A stretch of 64,000 nt of DNA from Tyto alba. Its lineage: Eukaryota; Chordata; Aves; Strigiformes; Tytonidae. Made by a program: the position numbers and the translations under genes. Position 1 is the first letter of the stretch. Every line of letters starts with the position of its first letter. The notes beneath the pieces were generated by a model that had not been told where the DNA came from, ran no database searches, and saw only the letters and a program-made list of their open reading frames with translations. The DNA lies in contig NW_024881301.1 of the NCBI RefSeq assembly GCF_018691265.1, positions 16,349,252 through 16,413,251 of the forward strand. Reading direction: 5' to 3'. Below, piece by piece: positions 10,085-19,120 of this stretch.

Positions 10085-11440
10085 CCGAAGTCATCTTTTC
10101 ACCAGGCTGAATCAAGGTTGGTCTCTTAGGCTCTCCTCACAGGACAGATGCTCCAGCCCTGGATGTCTTTGATCCTTTTTCTGAACTTGCTTCAGTTTGT
10201 CAACATGTTTTCTGTATTAGGAGACTTAAAACTGGACACAGTATTGCAGATGAGGCCTAACAAGTGAACTGTAAAGGGGGAAAATCTCTTCCCTTCTTCC
10301 CTGGACCTGTTTGCTGTGTTTCTGGAAATAGATCCCAAGGTGTCGTTTGCCTTCTTTGATATCAGGGAACACAATAGGCTCATGGTCATCTTGCCCCTGA
10401 CCAGGGCCCTCATGGGCATCTCCTACAGAGCTGGTCCCCATCTGTTTGTCCCCAGCCTCTGAAGTTCCCAGAGGTCCCCCCATACCAGATGCAGGAATTA
10501 GCATTTGCTGGTTTTGATTTTTGTAAGGTACTTGCTGGCCCATTCATCCAGCCCCCCTAGGTCTCTGAGCAGAAGCTTTACCCTCAAACATATTGACTGG
10601 TCCCTCTACTTTGGTGTCATCTGAAAACGTTATGAGCAACCACCTCATTGCCTTTTATAGGTAATTGATAAAGATGTTAAACAGGACAGGTCTAGCAATA
10701 CAACCCTACAGAGCTCCCCTTGTTACCAGCCTCCAGGTAGAGCACAACCCGTTAACGTTTAGAGGCCAGGCATCCAACCAATTTTTTAATCATTTCATTG
10801 ACCATCCATCCAGACTGTATCATCCCAGATAACATATCAGAATTTTGTGGAAGACAGTGTTGAAGGCCTTGCTAAAACCGAAATAAATGACATTTATTGC
10901 TCTCTCCTCATCCAAAGACCTAGTCATTTTATTATTCAATCAAGTTCATCAGGCATGATTTAAGTATGATCAATCCATGCTGACTACAGTTACCTTCTCC
11001 CTCAGGTACCCAGAAATGTGTTCCAGAAAGGCTCACTACTTTTTTTTCTAGGGACCAAAATGAGGCTGAATGACCTGTAGTTCCCCAGTTTATCCATCTG
11101 AACTTCTTTGAAGAGAAGCAATATCTTTGCATTTGCAAAGAGGATAGAGAACATCCAGCTCTCATTACCCTTTGCTGCAACCCATCCTGTCCCATAGGCT
11201 TATATGGGTCAAGTTCTCTATACTGATCTCTGACTCAACTTTTGCCCACTGCTGGTTATCATTCTTGGACATTTTCACTACTCAGAGAGGCCTGGGAGAC
11301 CTTGCAAGAGAAGACTGGAGCAAAGAAGAAACTGATAACACCAACCTCATCTGTGTCTGTGATCACTGAATCACTTGCCCCATCCAGCAATGGTCCTACA
11401 TTTCTCTTGTTTAGTGTTTTGTTGCAGATGTAGTGGTGGA
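10085..11440 (-). mobile_element. Old 5'-truncated CR1 LINE, minus strand
   Basis: Read on the minus strand from about 11440 down to 10085 this is the ORF2 reverse-transcriptase region and downstream part of a CR1 LINE, a non-LTR retrotransposon that copies its RNA at a nicked target. Recognisable pieces in order are a VGPLLDGASD-like start (about 11370-11410), the palm A region VIYFGFSKAF (about 10860-10895), the FSDDTK palm C counterpart (about 10608-10635), and the C-terminal PLYSSLVRPHLQYCVQF block (10226-10285). It is broken by many stops and indels and is clearly more diverged than the copies at 13698 and 44430. The low-coordinate end is approximate, and no ATTCTATG tail repeat was seen. 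Confidence 0.8.
10226..11410 (-). pseudogene. CR1 ORF2 reverse transcriptase, decayed
   Basis: Fragments of reverse transcriptase lie in all three minus frames. The longest intact piece (10226-10543) covers the region after the palm and ends in LYSSLVRPHLQYCVQF, a signature of CR1 ORF2. In palm motif A the usual aspartate is replaced (FGFSKAF instead of LDFSKAF), while the palm C counterpart keeps two aspartates (FSDDTK). With frameshifts throughout it cannot make an active enzyme. No endonuclease domain is present because the copy is 5' truncated. Confidence 0.75.
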
Positions 11441-11661
11441 AGCTTTTCTTGTCCCATGTGGCATTTTGTTTGTTCTTAAATATGCTTTCCAGAGGCTCCA
11501 CCGGCTTGGTTAGGGGACTCAGCTGTGTCCTTCAGTGGGGCCATTCCAGCCAGCTGGAAACAGCTGTGTCCAGCATGGGGCAGCCCCTGGTCTCTTCTCT
11601 TGGAGGCCACCCCTGCAGCCCACTGATGCCAACACCTGGTCACCTGAACCAAATAAACTCG
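11441..11661 (-). mobile_element. LTR promoter half joined to the CR1 5' end, minus strand
   Basis: On the minus strand, beginning near 11661, the sequence ATTTGGTTCAGG...GGTGTTGGCATCAGTGGGCTGCAGGGGTGGC aligns in order with the U3 start of the 13486 LTR, although more diverged. It continues through a CCAGCTGG...AATGGCCCC block to a CATATTTAAG promoter element (11475-11484) and AAAATGCCACA. Within about 40 bases the CR1 begins. This is the 5' half of an LTR of the same superfamily as 13486. The distal half was not found below 10085. An open frame at 11449-11733 on the plus strand is a shadow of this segment. Confidence 0.6.
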
Positions 11662-13485
11662 TGTCCCTCCTTGCCATCCCTTCAAGGAACTGCCTGGAAG
11701 GTTACAAGCCTTTGTGAAAACCGATGTCTGTAGTGCAAAGACTTCCATGGTTTGTTTAAAAGAGACTTAGCCCACTTTATCACCCTGATCAGGTGGTTTG
11801 TAATAAATTACTCCAGTCATGAGAACTGTCCCACTGTGTCAAAGGTATCCCAGCAATGTCACAGTTTTGTGACTGCACATACAGCATTCTCACTTTCTGT
11901 AGATTGTTAACTCCCTTCCCCTTTGTTCCTAATTTAAAGCTGTCCTCAGCAGGTTGCTACAAGCTGCAATTATAGTGCTATTGACAAAACTCAAGTCATT
12001 TTACTGCAGCACATAAAATTGACATTTCCTTAAAAAACAAGCTTCTCAATTAATATTTCATAGTATATTAAATTTAAAAAGGAAACTGTGATTGCCTAAC
12101 ACCTTAACCTGTGATTTTTATTGTTTATAAGCACAACTTGATGTCCTGATGCTAGATTTATTCCAAAAAGTTAGGAGACCATCCTTACAACCAGAAAATA
12201 ATTGTTCATTGTTAGTAGTAAGCAAAAGAAGATGAGTCACCAAAATAAAGTTCCACTAGCATGAGTAAGGATCCCTACGCACCCTCAAGCCCTACTGTGT
12301 GATCCATGCACCTGCCCATGAGCCTCATCATTGATTTACAGTGACTCTAAGGGCCTGTAGATGCATCCAACATGGAGTTCTTCATCCAGAGGACTCTGGA
12401 TGTCTGAGACCCCCTGACTTGCCAACCACTGCTGCTAAACCTCAGTGGCATCCTCATAAGCCTCAGTACAGCTGACTGTAATCTAAATATAAGCAGCAGA
12501 GAGTCATTAGTCTGATTCTAAACTGCTTCAAACTGGAGATAATACTGGCTAATCACCCACATGTCATAATTGTATGTAATGACTTTCTCTGTGTAGCTTG
12601 GGGATGCTGCACTGACCAAAAAGCCTTAGTGGGACCTAGTGCACATCTCAGTCAGAGCTGATTCACGCTTGGCTAACTCAAATCATGAGCTAAAACAGAC
12701 TGTGGGAAAATAATTATTTCCTTGAATCAGACATTTAGACAGACCTTTTCCTTTTAGCTCCAGATTGGAGAATGAGAGAAAAGTTCTTACAAGGTTCAAG
12801 GCTGTGGCCCTGTTTGCAACTTGCTTCTTTCTAATAGAGTGCCTCCTACCCTGACAGCCGTTTTTCTTTTACCAACTTTCGAATTGCTTTTTTCTTACCT
12901 GTTGTTGATCGTGTTCTTAGTCTCAGTATACCTTATAAACTGAGCTTGTTTAAGGGTGCCTGGTGAGTCCTTTTGTTTTCTTCTTTTTCTGGAGATTCTG
13001 ACATGTGATGACAAAAGACCCCTCCTAAAACAAAAGTTCTGCCTAATCAGATACAAAACTTCCAGGAAAAACAACTGGAGAAGTGCAGATTGGTTAACTG
13101 TTTTGCCCTCACGCCCTGTAGTTCACCAGATTTATTTGTTTGCCCTACGCAGTGTCCTCTGTCTTCCTAGTTCCTTCAAACTGTTACCATATCCTATTTG
13201 GAAAAAAAAATCTTGTACCCAGAGTAGTTTGCAGAAATATCCTGTCCATTCTTCCTCTCTTCTAGACTGTCACCTTTACACTACTCTGTGATTGCAATGC
13301 ACAGATTGCAGAGTTAGAGTATAGGAAAAGAGTTATAATAGAGCAAAATTTTCAAAAGAGGTGTTTTAAAATCTGTTTCCTATATTTATATGCAGATAAT
13401 ATGTCTTTTAAAAATTCATGAAAGCTCAGAAATTTGTGCAAGGCTAAATTTAAATTGTGGAATATTTTAAAATTCATCTCTGAAC
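11662..13485. other. Unique sequence, no gene seen
   Basis: An open frame of 111 codons at 12956-13291 has no recognisable motif, and I see no supporting promoter or splice context. Nothing else stands out. Confidence 0.5.
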
Positions 13486-13697
13486 TTCTACTGGGTTTGC
13501 ATGGCAAGGTTTTGGGAGCAAGGTTCTATAGGGGTGGCTTCTATGAGAAGCTTCTAGAAGCTTCTCCTATGTCCAAGATGAACCTGCTGCTGGCTGAGCC
13601 CATCAGTGATAGTCGTAGTGCCCCTGTGAGAACATATTTAAGAAGAGGAAAAATTTGCTGCACAACATCAGCAGCCAGAGAGAGGAGTGAGAAAATG
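13486..13697 (+). mobile_element. LTR-A, 5' half (split by a CR1)
   Basis: Starts near CTACTGGGTTTGCATGGCAA. It has GGGGTGGCTTCTATGAGAAG and a GAAGCTTCTAGAAGCTTC pair, a CATATTTAAG promoter element (13633-13642), and CAGCAGCCAGAGAGAGGAGT, and breaks off at GTGAGAAAATG. The continuation, AAGAGAAACAGCTCTGCAGA, is found at 17123 immediately after the CR1 tail. The two pieces together make one LTR interrupted by about 3.4 kb of later insertions. Confidence 0.75.
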
Positions 13698-15123
13698 CTC
13701 AGTTTCTATAGGTATGTTGGTGATAAAAGGAAGACTAGGGGAAACGTGGGTCCTCTCTGGAAGGAAATGAGAGACTTGGTCACACCAGGATATGGAGAAG
13801 GCTGAAGTACTCCATGACATTTTTGCCTCAGTCTTCACCATCAAGTGCTTCAGCCACACCACCCAAGTTGCAGAAGGCAGAGGCAGGGACTGTAAGAATG
13901 AATAAATACATGCTGTAGAGGAACATCAGGTTCGAGACCATCTAAGGAACCTGAAGATGCACAAGTCCATGGAACCTGATGAGATGCATCCGTGGGTCCT
14001 GAGGCAACTGGTGGATGAAGTTTCTAAGCCACTAACCATCATATCTGAGAAGCTGTGGCAGTCTGGTGAACTTCCTGCAGACTGGAAAAGGGGAAACATA
14101 ATCCCTGTTTTTAAAAAGGGAAATAAAGCGGACCCAGGGAACTATAGTCCAGTCAGTCTCACCTCCATGCCCAGTAAAGTTGTGGAGAAGATCCTCCTGG
14201 AAATTATGCTAAAGCACATGGAAAATAAGGAGGTGATTTGTGACAGCCAACTTGGCTTCACTAAGGGAAAATCATGCCTGAAAACTTTGGTGGCCTTCTA
14301 CCATGGGTTTACAGCTTTGGTAGATAAGGGAAGTTTAACTGACATCATCTACCTAGACTTGTGCAAAGGTTTTGGCATTGCCCCACATTACATCCTTGTC
14401 TCTATATTGGAGAGACATGAATTTGATGGATGGACCACTCAGTGTATAAGGAATTGGCTGTGTGGTCGCACTCAAAGAGTTGCAGTCAGTGGCTTGATGT
14501 CCAAATAAAGAGGAGTGATGAGTGGCGTTCCTCAGGGGTCGGTATTGGGACCAGTGCTGTTTAAAGTCTTTGTTGATGACATGGACAGTGGGATTGAGTG
14601 CACCCTCAGCAAGTTTGTCAGTGACACTAAGCTGTGTGGTGTGGTCGACATATTGGAGGGAAAGGATGCCATTCAGAAGGACCTTGACAGGCTTGAGAGG
14701 TGGGCCCATGCAAACCTCAGGAAGTTCAACATGGCCAGGTGCAAGGTCCTGCATTGTGTTGGATCAATCTCAAGTGCAAATGCGGGCTGGGAGATGAGTG
14801 GATTGAGAGCAGCCCTGAGGAGAAGGACTTGGGAGCATTAGTGGATGGAAAGCTGAATATGAGCCAGCAATGTGTACTCACAGACCAGAAAGCCAATCAT
14901 ATCCTGGGCTGCATCAAGAGAAGTCAGAACACCTAGGGAGGTGATTCTGCCACTCTACTCTGCTCTCTTGAGACCCCACCTAGAGTATTGTGTTCAGATC
15001 TGGGCTGGCAATGTAAGACCTGCTTGGGTGGGTCCACAGGAGGCCATGAAGATGACTGGGGGACTGGAGCACCTCACCTATGAGGATAGGCTGAAAGAGT
15101 TGGTGTTTTTCAGCCTAGAGAAG
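13698..15123 (+). mobile_element. CR1-B LINE, segment 1 (ORF2 reverse transcriptase)
   Basis: A 5'-truncated CR1 beginning about ATGTTGGTGATAAAAGGAAG and running through most of the reverse-transcriptase domain to CAGCCTAGAGAAG at 15123. An antisense LTR interrupts it there. The element resumes at 15984 with AGAAGGCTCCAGGG and again at 17078, where it ends in TTCTATGATTCTATA. Sequence and codon order follow the CR1 consensus closely by eye, so this copy is younger than the one at 10085. Confidence 0.9.
15119..15123 (+). repeat. Possible target-site duplication AGAAG, left copy
   Basis: AGAAG directly before the inserted LTR; AGAAG also follows it at 15984-15988. The CR1 consensus as I remember it already has AGAAGAGAAG here, so the duplication is not proven. 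Confidence 0.4.
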
Positions 15124-15983
15124 TGTTGCATTTAAGGTAAAGAATTAATTTGCCAAGAGATTAATCCCCTTGCGTTCTAGCTGGTCCTCAGAGATTAGAG
15201 GGACTAAGGGCAGCTGGGTTTTTCTCTTAATAAGTATGCTAATTACTGCCATGACTTTAGGCCTGACACCAGATGCATGAACAGCCCCTGTGATGTACAT
15301 CCGGTTCCATTCAAGAGAAGCAGTCAGGTACACAAATAGTATGGTTTATTCTCATGCAACATTTACATATTCTTTGAGATTGCCTACAATAAATGCTTTA
15401 TAGCACTACACATAAAAACCATTTCAATCACATACTTAATTCCTGGGTAATCACTCAGCATAGCTGAGGACATAAATCTTATGAAAAGGTGTCCCTTCTG
15501 GTAGGGGGGCGAGGAGCACAAACCCATCGATCTGTCCTTCCGATTTGGTGTTGTATTATCGTCCCTCTGAGTTGAATACAAATTCAGGGTAGTATTTATC
15601 TAAATGTGTATGTGTGAGTGGGTGGGATTGTGGTCAATCCATTGTTTCTTGAGTAATGACAGCACATTTCTTGGAGCAATGTGTACATAGTTGTTGGAAA
15701 AGAGGAAGCACTTGAGTTAGTGTCTGCAGAGTTATGCAAAACATCTCTTGGGAAAAGGGGAAGAGCAGGAGATAAATCTATATAGTTGTATCAAAATATT
15801 CCTTGAGAAAAGTGGAAGAACAAGACTGCGTGACTTACACCTTGCTCCACATTCCTCCTTGGTGCCATGACAACACAAATCACCAGATCTTCATCCTGTC
15901 CTGTGTTGTTCTGGGCACCATGTGTTAAGGAAATGTATATTTTGCAGTTTCTTTGCTGTTTTGCTTTTCCTACACTTCCAACA
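15124..15983 (-). mobile_element. Solo LTR inserted antisense in CR1-B, 860 bp
   Basis: The insert is bounded by TGTTGCATTT on the left and CTTCCAACA on the right, with AGAAG on both sides, and CR1 sequence continues on either side. Read on the minus strand it begins TGTTGGAAGTG, has a TATATAGA element (about 15777-15784), and has AATAAACC just before the ACTATTTGTGTACC block (about 15340). The last part contains GAATGGAACCGG and GGCTGTTCATGCATCTGG. The coordinate order of the TATA and poly(A) signals supports the minus orientation. The family is not identified. A 5-bp duplication would fit an ERVL-like or related class, but this is inference. Short open frames inside are not genes. Confidence 0.75.
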
Positions 15984-16324
15984 AGAAGGCTCCAGGGAAA
16001 CCTTATAGTAGCCTTCCAGTACTTGAAGGGGCCCACAGGAAAGATGGGGAGGGACTCTTTAAAAGTCAGTGTAGTGATAAGATGAGGGGTAACAGTTTTA
16101 AACTGAAAGAGGTTAGGTTTAGATTAGATGTAAAGAAGATATTCTTTAATGTGAGGGTGGTGGGGAACCGTAACAGGTTGCTCAGAGAAGATGTAGATGC
16201 CCCCTCCCTGGAATTGTTTAAGGACAGGTTGGATAGGGCTTTGAGGAACCTGATCTAGTGGAAGGTGTCCCTGTCAATGGCAGGAGGGTTGGAATTAGAT
16301 GATCTTTATGGTTTCTTCCAAACA
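15984..16324 (+). mobile_element. CR1-B LINE, segment 2 (end of ORF2 and 3' UTR)
   Basis: Continues CR1-B from AGAAGGCTCCAGGG with the codons for the ORF2 C-terminus (stop at 16256-16258). It then has the 3' UTR through GATGATCTTTATGG to TTCCAAACA, where a second antisense LTR interrupts it. Confidence 0.9.
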
Positions 16325-17077
16325 TGCCATGGTTTGAGATTGGAGGGCAACTGAGCACCACGCAGCTCACTCACCCTTTCCCTCTCAGAATAGGGAAGGA
16401 GAAAATAAAGCAAAAGGCTCGGGAAGTGAGATAAGGACAGGAAGGGATCATCCAGTTAAGGTCATCCATCACCCAATTAAGGTCATGGGTAAAAGGCAGA
16501 CTCATTAAGGGAAGAAAAAGAACATAAATTTAAATCAGACACTAACAAAAACAAAACTTAACAGAGTAGGACAATAAGAAACATTACCAATCTCAATCCT
16601 AAAAACACCTTTCCCTTACCTCTCCATTTTCCTGGTCTTGGCTTTTCTCCCAATTTCTCTACCTCCTCCCCTGCAGCAGCACAGGGAATGGTGGGGTGCT
16701 TCTTTCTCCTCAAGGCTGGAGGGGGACTCCTTGCACTCTTCTCATGCTCCAGTGTGGTGTCCTTCTCACAGGACACAGTCCTCCATGAAGTTTCTCCAAC
16801 ATGAATCCTCCCCCGCTTTCTCCTCCTTTCTTCCACTGACCTCAGTGTTTGCATAAATGTCCTCCTTGGAACTCTTCCCACAACTGCCACTCCTATTCCC
16901 AGGTTCCCCCTTCTTAAATACATTACCACAGAGGCAAATCCACTATTGTTAATTGGTTCAGCCTTGATGCAGAGGTGGGTCCAACTTGGAGCTGTGGGAG
17001 CTTCAAGAAACTTCTCACAGGGAGTCAGCTCAGTAGCCGTCTCCCCTGCTACCAAAAACCCCTGACACACACTCAAA
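16325..17077 (-). mobile_element. Solo LTR of the minisatellite superfamily, short form, antisense in CR1-B
   Basis: On the minus strand it begins near TGCACTGTATTTGAG (about 17077). It has TTTTTGGTAGCAGGGGAG, a CTTGAAGCTCC element, an AACCAATTAAC CCAAT-like box, TATTTAAGAAGGGGG (about 16911-16920) and CACTGAGGTCAGTGG. It then has only about one array unit before GACACCACACTGGAGCA, and ends CAAACCATGGCA at 16325. It lies inside the CR1 tail: TTCCAAAC before and AACCCAAAAC after. Two other copies of the superfamily have arrays of several units, so this is a length variant. The 172-codon minus frame at 16558-17076 crosses U3 and R and is not a gene. Confidence 0.8.
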
Positions 17078-17122
17078 TACAGTGCAAACCCAAAACATTT
17101 TACAGTTCTATGATTCTATATA
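17078..17122 (+). mobile_element. CR1-B LINE, segment 3 (3' tail)
   Basis: AACCCAAAACATTTTACAG followed by TTCTATGATTCTATA is the typical CR1 3' end with its ATTCTATG-type tail repeat. It marks the true 3' end of CR1-B and abuts LTR-A. Confidence 0.85.
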
Positions 17123-18013
17123 AGAGAAACAGCTCTGCAGACACCGAGGTCAGTGAAGAAGGAGGGAGAGGAAATGTTCCAAGTACTGGAGCAGAGATTC
17201 CCCTGGTAAAGACCATCGTGAGGCAGGCTGTACCCTTGCAGCTCATGGACATTAGTGGTGGAGCAGATACCCACCCACCTGCAGCCCGCGGAGGACCCTA
17301 CACCAGAGCAGATGGATGCCCCAAAGATGCTCTGATCGTCTCCAGAACCTGTGCTAGAGCAGGTTCCTGGCAGGACCTGTGGACCCATGGAGAGGCAGGA
17401 GCCCATGCTGGAGCAGGTTTGCTAGCAGGACTTGTGACCCCATGCAAGACCCGCTCTGGAGCAGTCTGTTTCTGAAGGGCTGCACCCCATGGAAGGGATG
17501 TGTGGAAAGGACCCATTGTAGAGCAATTCATGAAGAACTGTAGCCCATGGGAAGGACTCATATTGGGGAAATTCATGGAGGATTGTCTCCTGTGGGAGGG
17601 ACCCCACACTGTAACATGGGAAGAGTGAGAGGAGTCCTCCCCCTGAGGAGAAAAGAGATGCAGAGATATGTGATGAACTGACCACAACCTTCATTGCCAA
17701 TCCCCCCTCCACTGCTTGGAGAGAGGAGGTAGAGAAAATCAGGAGTAAGAAGGGAAAGATGGGTGGAAGCTGTTTGCAAGATTTAGTTTTATTTTCTCAT
17801 TACCCTAACCTGATTTGATTAGTAATAAATTAAAATATTTTTCCTCAAGTAAAATCTGTTTTGCCAATGATGGTAATTAGTGAGTCATCTCCCTGTCCTT
17901 ATCTCAACTCACAAGCCATTTATTATATTTTCTCTCCCCTGTCCAGCTGAGGAGGGCAGTGATAGAGTGGTTTTGGTGGGCACCTGGTGTCCCAACAGGG
18001 TCAAGCTACCACA
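17123..18013 (+). mobile_element. LTR-A, 3' half with minisatellite array
   Basis: Resumes the LTR broken at 13697: AGAGAAACAGCTCTGCAGAC, ACCGAGGTCAGTGAAG, and a long array of degenerate units of about 55-70 bases. The unit cores read GGAGCAG and CAGCCCATGG/GGACCCATGG (about 17190-17600). A GAGGAGAAAAGAGATGCAG block follows, then a T-rich 3' part, ending near GGGTCAAGCTACCACA. Open frames on both strands (for example 16975-17475 plus and 17298-17687 minus) come from the array and are not genes. Confidence 0.75.
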
Positions 18014-18125
18014 GAACTAAAGATCACTGTTTCATGAAGTGTCAAAATTCTGCCAGTGGATTAGTCCTTAGTCAAGCCATCTAGAGGGTTGAAGAAGAGA
18101 AAATCTGACATGCATGATGATGACG

Positions 18126-18629
18126 TGTTCTGGTTTGGGCTGGAATAGAATTCATGATTGGTTTTGGTAGCTGGAGGAGTGCTGATGGCACACTGAGATT
18201 TCAGGACTCTCCAGCTCCCTGTGTCCTGCCTGTGCACAGTCACATAAGAAGCAGGGAGGGATCACAGCTGGAGCACTGGGCCCAGATTGGCTGATATTCC
18301 ATGTCATGTGACATTATGATCACCATATAAAGAAAGGAATGGGCGGGAAGGGGTGCGTTCTCGCTTCTGGGATCACTGCCACAGCATCTTTGTGTTTCAG
18401 GAGTGCTAGCCAGGAGTGAGCAGGTGTTGGTTGGCTGGTGGTGAGCAATTGCATTGTACATTTCCCATTTATACTGTCACTGTATTATTTTATTATTCTT
18501 ATTAAATTGTTTTTATCTCAACATACAAGTCTCCCTTTGCCCCTCCAATTCCCTCCCCATTCCAAAGTAGGGTAGGGTGGGTGAGCGGCTGTGTGGTGTT
18601 TGGCTGCCGACCAGGCTTAAACCACGACA
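18126..18629 (+). mobile_element. 5' LTR of a collapsed ERV (ATTAAA family)
   Basis: Begins TGTTCTGGTTTGGGCTGG and ends GGCTTAAACCACGACA. It shares its modules with 7324-7924: TATAAAG (18326-18332), a CGCTTCTGGGAT block, ATTAAA (18501-18506), and CAAGTCTCCCTTTGCCCC. It is followed by a primer binding site and by a stub of a second LTR end, so it is the 5' LTR of a provirus that lost its coding region. Confidence 0.85.
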
Positions 18630-18637
18630 GTCGTTTT

Positions 18638-18655
18638 TGGTGCCCAACGTGGGGC
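18638..18655 (+). other. Retroviral primer binding site, lysine-tRNA type
   Basis: TGGTGCCCAACGTGGGGC lies 8 bases after the LTR end. The complement of the 3' end of tRNA-Lys1,2, used by several retroviruses, is TGGCGCCCAACGTGGGGC, so 17 of 18 positions agree. The one difference (C to T in a CpG) is the most common decay change. The match is from memory of that primer site. It places this ERV among lysine-primed retroviruses; class cannot be settled from this alone. Confidence 0.8.
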
Positions 18656-18672
18656 ATGAAGGGTTGAGATCA

Positions 18673-18692
18673 ACCAGGCTCAAACCACGACA
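18673..18692 (+). mobile_element. Stub of the 3' LTR end
   Basis: ACCAGGCTCAAACCACGACA repeats the last roughly 20 bases of the LTR that ends at 18629 (ACCAGGCTTAAACCACGACA), only 43 bases downstream of the primer site region. It is best read as the last bases of the 3' LTR left after a deletion that removed the coding region and nearly all of that LTR. Confidence 0.65.
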
Positions 18693-18736
18693 ACATGTCA
18701 CCAAACAATAAAGAAAACAAGTTTTTTTCTCTAAAT

Positions 18737-18752
18737 ATATATATATATTTTT
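18737..18752 (+). repeat. (AT)n microsatellite
   Basis: Short run of alternating A and T, followed by T's. Confidence 0.7.
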
Positions 18753-19098
18753 TGGACACAGATTCATTGAAGATGTCAATAGTAAGCAAAAATGAGATTT
18801 GCATAAGTAATCAAGAATTGAGAGCAGGTACATTCTGTGTATTCAGGAAAAAAAATAGTTTAAAAATAAAATTGTAAAATAATGGAAGACTTAGTTTTGA
18901 TAATTAATGACATGCATAGATGGATTTTTATTTCCTAACTGATTTGCACTTGAATATTTTCTTCTATATAGCCATTTGTTTAAGACATAAGAATAACTAA
19001 GATTGTTTACGTTGAATGTAATGTACTTTTGCTCTGCTGCAATTAATTTCTACAGAAAGGGATAAAATAAGAGTGTTTATGATACTTGAATTTTCTTT

Positions 19099-19120
19099 AA
19101 AAAAAAAAAAAAAAAAAAAA
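19099..19120 (+). repeat. Poly(A) tract, 22 bases
   Basis: Uninterrupted A run. No retrocopy sequence upstream and no flanking duplication noticed. Confidence 0.85.

Larger units (their letters stand above)
13957..16258 (+). pseudogene. CR1-B ORF2 reverse transcriptase, broken
   Basis: The reading frame is open at 13957-14508 (fingers and palm A, IIYLDLCKGF at about 14347-14376), then has one in-frame stop and continues at 14515-14841. That part has the [14 protein letters not shown] block (14521-14562) and KFVSDTKL (14611-14634), where CR1 normally has FADD, so a catalytic aspartate pair is lost. Frame shifts follow near 14760 and 14930, with a late frame at 14872-15135. After the LTR insertion at 15124-15983 the C-terminus returns (FKLKEVRFRLDVKK to RALRNLI) and ends with TAG at 16256-16258. 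The enzyme would have primed cDNA from nicked DNA; this copy is dead. Its N-terminal endonuclease is absent. Confidence 0.85.

Noticed and set aside
11654..11659. AATAAA at the edge of the 11441-11661 LTR half, first taken as a poly(A) signal
   Set aside because: The segment is in minus orientation and this is the antisense of its first bases, so it is not a signal for this LTR.
12956..13291. 111-codon plus-strand frame
   Set aside because: No domain recognised and no promoter or splice context.
16558..17076. 172-codon minus-strand frame
   Set aside because: Spans U3, promoter and R of an LTR in sense. No similarity to a retroviral protein is visible, and its position rules out gag.
3843..18692. 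A full-length ERV with gag, pol or env between the LTRs
   Set aside because: No retroviral protein motifs (zinc knuckle, protease DTG, YxDD polymerase or integrase) were seen. The only reverse transcriptase is of CR1 type.
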